A stretch of DNA of 27,812 nt, taken from NCBI GenBank assembly GCA_015501075.1, contig JADNYJ010000421.1:1-27812 (forward strand). The letters are read 5' to 3'. Numbering within the stretch: the stretch's first letter is position 1; every line of letters starts with the position of its first letter. The translations under genes and the position numbers were made by a program. Source of the DNA: Gymnopilus junonius (lineage: Eukaryota > Basidiomycota > Agaricomycetes > Agaricales > Galerinaceae). The notes under the pieces were generated by a model, which did not search any database, was not told where the DNA came from, and saw only the letters and a list, made by a program, of their open reading frames with translations. Positions 20,890-27,812 of this stretch are shown here, one piece after another.

Positions 20890-21054
20890 ATTCACTTGTG
20901 AATTGTCGCTCCGTTGGATGCTCTCGAGCCGTTAAATAATGTTTCTCAGATATGGGGATTTTCTGTATAATACTGGACTTTTGTTTGACGTATCGAACTT
21001 GTACCTATGTTGTTATAAAGCTTTGGGAAATGATTAAATATAATATAAAAGTGT
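20890..21054. other. Convergent 3' flanks
   Basis: A short A/T-rich spacer between the stop of the aspartic protease (plus) and the last exon of the F-box-like relic (minus). It contains ATTAAATATAATATAAAAG-type sequence suitable for 3'-end formation. Confidence 0.4.
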
Positions 21055-22086
21055 TTAACTCTGGGCATTGAACTCCATTCGCTGAACTGGGAGGGTGGAG
21101 AACCATTCCTTACCCCGATCATTCAATTCTTTGTCCCATTCAATTGAAATGCCTATCCACCTGCGTGCAGTATCGCGTAGGAAATTTTCTGTTAGACAAT
21201 TTAAAATCTAGATTGTTGCAGGAACTAAATAACAAACGCTAACCTTTTCGTGCAATTGAAAATAACTCGGCGGTCATCCAGAAGTCAAACCTGCCGTTAA
21301 CTGAATTTATCCAGTCGTCTCTCAGTTCCAACATAGAGTCGTAGATCATCCCCACAATGCGTTCGTCGTCAACTCAATCCGGTATGTCTTTCAGCCAAGT
21401 CATCTTGTACCGTAAGAAGATCAAAACCTTCAACCCTTTGCAATGTATCACACAGTGCTTGGCAATATGTAGGTCGTACAATGAGAGATGAGAGAGTTTG
21501 GGTAATCGTGCCAAAACATCCCATTGGTTCCAGCGTGGTTTTCTTCCTGGCAAATCAACGATATCAAGATGTGTGAGGTTATAGAAGGTTGGATTAAGAA
21601 ACATGTTCTGTCGCCCCCCTAAGTCGGATAAGCTAGAAGATAACCTTGTCAAACGAGTGTTTCGCAAGACATATAAATGCCTGAAAAGGCGCCCAGAAAA
21701 CCACACAACAAGGTCCTGAATATCTGGGCATGAGGATAAAAGAAGGTCGAGTTGAGCTTCAGAGTCATCGCCAGCTAAAAGGCGCTGGGCGTATTTTCCG
21801 ACGTCGTCTAGCCTCAATAACGGGTACCTGTCAAAGTCGGGAAACCTTTGTTCCTTTACTTGTATGAAGGTTCTATACATAAATGGCCGGATCCTAAGGA
21901 TCCGAACGGGTTTGAGTCCTGGAGGTTATTGAAAATGGGGCATAGCTCACCAATCATGCACACGTCTGGCTATCAATATAAGTTAGTAAGCCTGTTTATC
22001 CCCCCCTCATAAGCAACTCTCTCAAATATGAGGCGCTCAAGGTCTTCAGGAAGACGAGGTTCGGTCTCCGAATCAGACCCTGCCAT
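21055..22086 (-). pseudogene. F-box-like protein, second family, copy A with in-frame stops
   Basis: Starts at 22086 with LPEDLERLIFERVAYEGG, then ILIARRVHDW. A 57-nt intron (21894-21950) leads to IRPFMYRTFIQVKEQRF, a central region with leucine-rich segments, LKDIPD-stop-VDDERIVGM, and, after a 55-nt intron (21189-21243), a last exon ending EWFSTLPVQRMEFNAQS. The order matches a mushroom-specific F-box-like family whose C-terminal DDERIVG segment is conserved. Defects are a seven-C run (22000-22006) where one base seems missing, TAA at 21983-21985 where the family is coding, and TGA at 21374-21376 between two homologous segments in the same frame. The two stops are substitutions, so real inactivation is likelier than sequencing error. 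The longest uninterrupted product would be the 168-residue middle. Confidence 0.6.
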
Positions 22087-22183
22087 GTCGACTACTACTT
22101 GGAATTAGATGTGCGGGCGCTCTTGGCGGATGTCGAAGAAAAGGCTGAAGTTCGTATCCGAGTTATTCAGCCACTATGTTTCA

Positions 22184-22465
22184 TCAATCACTAGGAAGGG
22201 AGAGGGTGGAGAACCATTTCTTCCCTTCATCGTTCAGCTGGCTCGATTGTATAAATGTTCGGTATACGAGTGCACATCCTGAAGGTTTGCTTATTTTAAT
22301 ACAATTTGACTATAAACTAAAAACGACAGCTCACCAGTTATGCAGCTTGTTTATAAAGAGGAGTTTACAAGAATATTTGGGTTCCCAGTAAGCTGCAAGT
22401 TCGAAGATCAAGCGCTCGACGTCCTCAGGGATATAAAGTGCACCATCTGATTCAGTCCTGGTCAT
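22184..22465 (-). pseudogene. F-box-like protein, second family, copy B with internal deletion
   Basis: Starts at 22465 with MTRTESDG, IPEDVERLIFELAAYWEP and LLFINKLHNW, then an intron-like stretch starting GTGAGC. After it, VYRTFIQSSQLNDEGKKWF and STLSLPSD lead to a stop at 22184. Compared with copy A, the N-terminal exon and the first residues of exon 2 (YRTFIQ) are joined directly to the C-terminal tail (LND-GK-WFSTL). Almost the whole central domain, about 280 residues, is absent. The frame at the exon junction is also one base off. It shares the 17-nt sequence at 22202-22218 with copy A (21091-21107), within the coding tail. It is a collapsed duplicate. Confidence 0.6.
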
Positions 22466-23100
22466 AGACAGATTACTGGTCAATCGAACGTAGGTGCTCC
22501 AGATGATGTCCTGCGTCTACTGGCAAACTTGATCTGCAACCAGGTATTTAGAATACACAGACCCATGGCCAATTTAGATATAAAGGTTGGACAAAGGGTT
22601 CTCAAGTACAATGGAAATCAAGCAAAACAAGCTCAAGTTGGCGAAGTAAGCACAAAGTAAGATGTCAAAGAGAAATATTGAGTGCTTCGAGTTCTGCTTT
22701 CGTACAACAATGAAATAAACGGCAGGTTGTTGGATTGATGATGCCACCATGACTCTGGTGGTTCTTTAATAAAGCATCAATGTGTCGGAAATGGGATGTT
22801 AGAGCGTGGCTTAATGCATGGCATGCGACTAGCAGCTTGAACTAGAAGTCACTTTATAGTACTTACTTGTCAAAAACAAATCTCCATGAAGTCCTAGTAG
22901 GACACATACGACATGAAAGAAGGTATCAGTGCGTCAGAAAAGGAGATGGTGAGGTGAAATTAAAATTACGTCGCGTTAGGAAAGAGCCAAAGCTCGAGGA
23001 AACATGATCATCCTTGAGTCATCCTGTCATTCCGTAAATAAGTTCGAAGTGAAATATCAAATATCAGAACGCTTCGATCGAATTTGAAAATACCTGGCGC
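22466..23100. other. Intergenic sequence without a recognised gene
   Basis: About 635 nt upstream of F-box-like copy B. No open frame with recognisable features was seen on either strand, and no repeat structure. Confidence 0.45.
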
Positions 23101-23105
23101 ATCCG

Positions 23106-24160
23106 ACGCGTAAGCGCGTCCGAGATGACTGCATAGGAAAGCAAAAAAATAATAGAGTGAGTCAGAGATAAGGTCGAAATAAGGAAAGCTCAATGTTCAA
23201 CAGGACGCGTTAGGACGCGTTCTATGAATATCCCGAACTTCCATCTCGGCACGGCCTTGACTCACAAACGTGTTGGTGAAATATTGGTGACGGAAGGAGA
23301 GAAGTTAAGTTCCGATGGCCGAGTCATTTCAAGATGACAGGGCCATGATGTATGGGCGTTATCAAGCAAATGATTACTGAGACCGAATTGCAATCAACGA
23401 AACGCGTCGATAAACGCAAACAACGCGCTCTGTTGATTAGCGCGTCACTAATTTAGACGCGTCTAACCCTAACCTGGGCAGAAGTCTTCCATTGTGTTTA
23501 TACCCAGTTGTACTGAGTAACTTTCACTGAAATTTGATATGAAGGCTAGTTTGAATATTTAGAAAGTTCTGGTGGTTATTATTAGGGACAAAGTGGCCCA
23601 TAAAACGTGCAAGGAATAAAAGTTGACAATGAAGACCCCGGCCCGGATGTAAGCAGGGACAAACAACAATGCTTAGTCAGTGTTCTGGATAAAATTGAGC
23701 GCGTTTTGGGCATCTGACATTCCTCACTTTGGTCCCGCACCACCAACCATCCACATTCCTCTTTTCTTTCTTACTTTTCTGCTGTACTATCTCAAGCCTC
23801 ATAACGATCCTTCCCCTTCCCACTACATCTAATACCAATGGCATACGTCTTCAAACGAGGTCAGTGGTGCTCACGACGCTTCTTTGTTTAGAACACGCTG
23901 ACGCATTTCTCTATTACAGATGGGTGAGTCATTCGCGGTTGACACGCGTCTGGACGCGTAGTTCGTGTTCCGGGTGTTTACTTCGTGTTCTAGGCGCAAA
24001 GAACGCGTTCAGTTTGACAAGGTTCGTTTCGTGTCGGTTCGTTTTGAAGACGCGCTGACTTTGCTTCCATTCTTCACAGATTACCGCAAGAATAGATAAG
24101 CTTACATATGGACTCGACAAAGATTTCGTTGACCCCATTGAGTGAGTTTACTCAACGCGT
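23106..24160. promoter_or_regulatory. Cluster of MCB-type ACGCGT sites around the RNR1 5' end
   Basis: Nine exact ACGCGT hexamers start at 23106, 23205, 23215, 23402, 23457, 23944, 23954, 24003 and 24155. Five one-base variants lie at 23114, 23423, 23440, 23699 and 24050. Five exact sites are upstream of the ATG (23838), three lie in early introns and one in exon 3. ACGCGT is the Mlu1 cell-cycle box, bound in yeasts by the Mbp1-Swi6 type factor that drives G1/S transcription, including RNR1 in budding yeast and cdc22 in fission yeast. Placement next to a ribonucleotide reductase gene supports the same control here. Confidence 0.7.
23728..23825 (+). promoter_or_regulatory. Pyrimidine-rich core promoter of RNR1
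   Basis: A C/T-rich stretch (for example CTTTTCTTTCTTACTTTTCTG) runs up to about 15 nt before the ATG at 23838. CT-rich tracts near transcription starts are typical of strongly expressed fungal genes lacking a clear TATA box. Confidence 0.45.
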
Positions 24161-27100
24161 CGATTTTCGCGTTTCTCTGATGTTTTGCCTGCAGAGTCAC
24201 CCAAAAAGTCGTAGCCGGAGTATATCAGGGTGTAACGACAGCAGAACTTGACGTATGCTCCTCTCACCCACCTCTTGACAACCGAGACGTTCACCTGACG
24301 TTACTTTCAGAACCTGGCAGCTGAGACCGCCGCATACCTTACCACTAAACATCCCGACTACGCTGTCCTGGCCGCCCGCATCGCCATTTCAAATTTACAC
24401 AAGGAGACTAAGAAGAGCTTTTCCCAGGTGATCAAGGACCTTTACGAATATGGTGCGTTATCTCTATCTCGTCAGCGAAATGTCGAGACTCATTGCCGCT
24501 CTGTCAGTTAACCCAAAAAACGGGAGGCCCGCCGGTATGATCTCGCAAGAGACGTACGAGGTCGTCCGCGATAATGCCGAAGTCCTCGACTCTGCCATCA
24601 TCTATAACCGTGATTTCGCCTACAACTTGTAAGTGTACCAATACCTGACATTTTTGTGCCATACTAAGAATATTTTCCATCATGCTAGCTTCGGATTCAA
24701 GACCCTTGAGCGGTCGTACCTGTTACGGATTAACGGTCGCGTTGCTGAGCGACCCCAGCAGATGATCATGCGTGTCGCTGTTGGGATTCACGGCCGCGAC
24801 ATTGACCGAGTCCTTCAGACTTATCACCTCATGTCAGAACGCTACTTCACCCATGCCTCGCCAACCCTTTTCAACGCTGGAACCCCAATCCCCAACTCAG
24901 CTCATGCTTCCTCGTTTGCATGAAGGACGATTCTATTGAGGGTATCTACGACACACTCAAGAACTGTGCCATGATTAGCAAGACTGCTGGTGGTATTGGC
25001 TTGAGCATTCACAACATCCGAGCTACTGGGTAAGCCGCCATAACCACGTCTTTCTTCCAGGACATTACTGATGATTATTTGTAGATCATACATTGCTGGT
25101 ACCAATGGCTATTCCAACGGTATCGTCCCTATGCTGCGTGCGTACGACGCCACTGCCCGTTATGTCGACCAAGGAGGCAACAAACGTCCGGGTGCCTTCG
25201 CCATCTACCTTGAGCCCTGGCACTCTGACATCTTCGAATTCCTTGATCTCCGCAAGAACCACGGAAAGGAGGAAGCTCGCGCTCGCGATTTATTCTATGC
25301 CCTTTGGATCTCTGACCTCTTGTACGTTATCTCATCTCTTTAATGTGCAATTATTTTCTGACTTTGGCCGTTCTTACTATAGCATGAAGCGTGTTGAGGC
25401 TAACGAGCAATGGTCTCTCTTCTGTCCTAACGAGGCACCTGACCTCCATGAGGTGTATGGCGAAGAGTTCGAGGCACTGTATGAGCGCTACGAGAAGGAG
25501 GGTCGTGCTCGCAAGACTATCCCAGCTCAGAAGCTCTGGTATGCCATTCTTGAAGCCCAGATTGAAACTGGAGGTCCTTTCATGGTATACAAGGACCATG
25601 CCAACAGTATGTTAAATCTTTCATGGTCGCCTGCATTTTAACCGATTTTCTTCGTCAGGGAAATCCAATCAAAAGAACCTGGGTACCATCAAGTCCTCCA
25701 ATCTGTGCACCGAAATTTTGGAATACTCCTCCCCAGACGAGACCGCCGTGTGCAACCTCGCCTCGCTTGCCCTGCCTTCGTTCATCGTCAACGGAAAGTA
25801 CGACTTCAAGAAACTGCACGATGTCACTAAAGTCGTCGCGTACAATCTTAACAAGATCATCGACGTGAATTACTACCCCGTCCCGGAAGCTCGCCGCTCC
25901 AACATGCGCCACAGGCCCATCGGTGTTGGTGTACAAGGGCTCGCCGATGCCTTTATGGCTCTGCGCATGCCCTTCGACAGTGCCGAAGCAAAGGAGCTTA
26001 ACATTCAAATCTTCGAGACGATCTACCACGCCGCGCTGGAGGCGTCCTCCGAGTTGGCGGAGAAGGACGGTCCATACGAGACCTGGATGGGCAGTCCGGC
26101 ACAGCAAGGCCAGCTGCAGTACGATCTCTGGGGCGTTACGCCTACGGATTTGTGGGACTGGAAGTCGTTGAAGGAGAAAATTGCAAGGACGGGGTTGAGA
26201 AACTCGTTATTGGTTGCCCCTATGCCGACTGCGTCAACCAGTCAGATCTTGGGTAACAATGAGTGCTTCGAGCCATATACCAGGTATATTTCTTTTACTT
26301 TTCGAACTTTGTCTTGATCTTTTGCTGATGATGGCCTTCATTTTCTTTCTTACAGCAACATCTACACTCGTCGTGTCCTCGCCGGCGAATTCCAAGTCGT
26401 CTGCCCCTGGCTCCTACGGGAACTCGTCACTCTCGGCTTATGGGACGACAACATGAAGAACATGATTATCGCACACAACGGCTCCGTCCAAAACATCCCC
26501 TCCATCCCTAACGACGTCAAAGCTATCTATAAAACCGTCTGGGAAATCTCGCAGAAGAAGGTGCTCGACCTCGCCGCTGATCGTGGGGCCTATATCTGCC
26601 AGAGCCAGTCTCTGAACGTGCACCTCGCAAGCCCGACGATGGGTCAGCTCACGAGCATGCATTTCTATGGATGGAAGAAGGGTTTGAAGACGGGCATGTA
26701 CTACCTTAGGACACGCCCTGCGGCACAGGCCATTCAGTTCACGGTCGACCAAGGGACGTTGAAGGAGGCAAAGAACAACAGGAGGCGGCGGCGGCAGTCA
26801 AGAGCGCTGCTGCTGCTACGGCGACATCCGCCGCTGTTGCGTCTGCGGCTGTTGCTACGACTCCTGCTGCTGGTAGACCGTTGGCGAGGACGACGGGTAT
26901 CCCGACACCTTCGTCTTCACCTTCACCTTCTAGGACGACGGCTGCTGATGTGCCGGTTACCCCAGTCCTGCGCCTGTTGTTGTGAAGCAGGAACCTGTGT
27001 CGCCTGCTCCTCTCGAGTTTGACCCTCTCCCCGTTGAGTCTGTTGCGTCAAGCTCTACCTCAGTCTCATCTTCCTCGACCTCATCTGTACCAACTTCCAC

Positions 27101-27296
27101 CTCAACCTCTTCCGCCTCTGATCTGCTCGCCCTGCAACTTTCTGTCTTGAACCTAGACGACAAGACGCGCAAGGCGGCTGAGAAAGACCCCGAGTTCGCA
27201 GCGGCGCTGATTCGGAAGTACGAGAGGGAGTTGGACGACGCTAAGCTGCAGTGCTCGTTGGAGAACAAAGAAGCTTGCTTGATGTGCTCTGGTTGA
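23838..27296 (+). CDS. RNR1: Ribonucleoside-diphosphate reductase large subunit (class I)
   Basis: Reduces ribonucleoside diphosphates to deoxy forms with the small subunit, supplying DNA precursors. Twelve exons: 23838-23859, 23920-23923, 23994-24021, 24080-24141, 24195-24252, 24311-24452, 24508-24628, 24689-25029, 25085-25321, 25383-25606, 25659-26283 and 26356-27296. Exon 2 has only 4 nt. The ATP-cone N-terminus (MAYVFKRDGRKE) is followed by [39 protein letters not shown] (active-site N-C-E), [23 protein letters not shown] and [11 protein letters not shown]. It ends with the redox tail [14 protein letters not shown]. Three one-base gaps are needed for full colinearity: near 24883-24894 in the conserved core, and near 26771-26775 and 26957-26965 in an Ala/Ser/Pro-rich linker. 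With them the length is exactly 936 codons including the stop. Consensus error is the likeliest cause, as the enzyme should be essential. Confidence 0.93.
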
Positions 27297-27812
27297 ATCA
27301 GGTGTTGGTTGGATTAAGGATCTCTGTCTTTGTTTCGCTTCAAGTTGTTGTCTCTACTCCATATCTCATGTTTCTCTCTCGTCTTGTCGTTGTACATTTT
27401 CCCTCCCTCGCATCTCATTTTTCTCTCTCATTGTCGTTATTATTCTAGTTACTCGTATATGGCTCTTGGCTTCCTGGAGATCTTTCCTCGTTTTTCAATT
27501 GATCTAAAATATAGAATCGTTACCATTCCATTACATATATACATGTATCCCTTCCTTTTGGACTGTGTTGTAATATGCCCTCTGTCCGAACAATAGGCAA
27601 ATGAAATTATGTCCCTTCATTCATCGTTTTTAATTCTGAGTTGCTTATGATCACTGCCGTAAAATTATTCAAATATTCTTCATCATCCTGATACGTAAAT
27701 GGAAGTAATTTCCCGCCTAAGTTACAGAGCTCCAATTTGAATTTCTGACGGTCATGACCCTTGTCCTTTCCTCATTGACCCCAAATCTGCTTCTAAGCCA
27801 TCCGTATTCGCA
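27297..27812. other. 3' flank of RNR1 to window end
   Basis: About 515 nt, T/C-rich at first, with no recognised gene. Short plus-strand frames (27251-27448, 27330-27596) are shadows in pyrimidine-rich sequence that is probably the 3' UTR. No clear terminator motif was identified. Confidence 0.5.

Noticed and set aside
23463..23474. Telomere-like CTAACCCTAACC
   Set aside because: Only two repeat units inside unique sequence; too short to indicate a telomere or an internal telomeric tract.
26957..26965. Programmed frameshifting in RNR1
   Set aside because: No slippery site or downstream structure stands out, and three separate one-base gaps fit consensus errors better.
1..27812. Transposons, CRISPR arrays, tRNA or rRNA genes
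   Set aside because: No transposase, reverse transcriptase, terminal repeats, spaced direct repeats or tRNA-like signals were recognised by eye on either strand.

Overview
The window is nuclear DNA of a filamentous basidiomycete, most likely an Agaricomycete. The signs are intron-dense genes (introns mostly 40-80 nt with GT..AG ends), a polyporopepsin-type aspartic protease, a 7TM protein family typical of mushrooms, F-box-like proteins with a CxxC N-terminus, and a fungal UDP-glycosyltransferase and BBE-type oxidase. I see no rRNA, tRNA, CRISPR array or intact transposon.

Layout. 1-1050: unrecognised sequence, with one possible partial gene on the minus strand. 1103-2209 (+): intact 7-TM protein, 4 exons. 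2910-5025 (+): multi-pass membrane protein resembling fungal vacuolar amino-acid transporters, reading frame broken several times. 5519-7052 (-): broken F-box-like gene. 7452-9530 (-): UDP-glycosyltransferase, 10 exons, one 1-nt frame break. 10376-11899 (-): decayed Fic-domain gene with a stop inside the FIC motif. 12327-14445 (-): intact 12-exon BBE-like FAD oxidase (506 aa). 15313-15718 (-): C-terminal remnant of a second copy of that oxidase. 16358-17440 (-): F-box-like paralogue of the 5.5-7.0 kb gene. 17441-19123: no recognised gene. 19124-20889 (+): intact 9-exon aspartic protease. 21055-22086 and 22184-22465 (-): two degenerate copies of another F-box-like family. 23838-27296 (+): ribonucleotide reductase large subunit, 12 exons including a 4-nt micro-exon, preceded and partly overlapped by a dense cluster of ACGCGT (MCB-type) sites.

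How the parts relate. The minus-strand block from 7.4 to 15.7 kb (glycosyltransferase, Fic relic, oxidase, oxidase relic) could be a small accessory-metabolism cluster, but nothing proves the enzymes share a pathway. The F-box-like, Fic and duplicated-oxidase relics point to birth-and-death turnover of expanded families between conserved genes (RNR1, protease, transporter).

Quality note. Many frame breaks look like single missing bases, several in or beside short homopolymers, and three lie in RNR1, which should be essential. Consensus sequence errors are therefore a serious alternative to true pseudogenisation for genes whose only defects are one-base gaps. In-frame stop substitutions (Fic, one F-box-like gene) are not explained that way. 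I found no convincing wholly new system. The most notable items are the RNR1 micro-exon, the MCB cluster, the dead Fic gene and the seven-histidine run in the protease.
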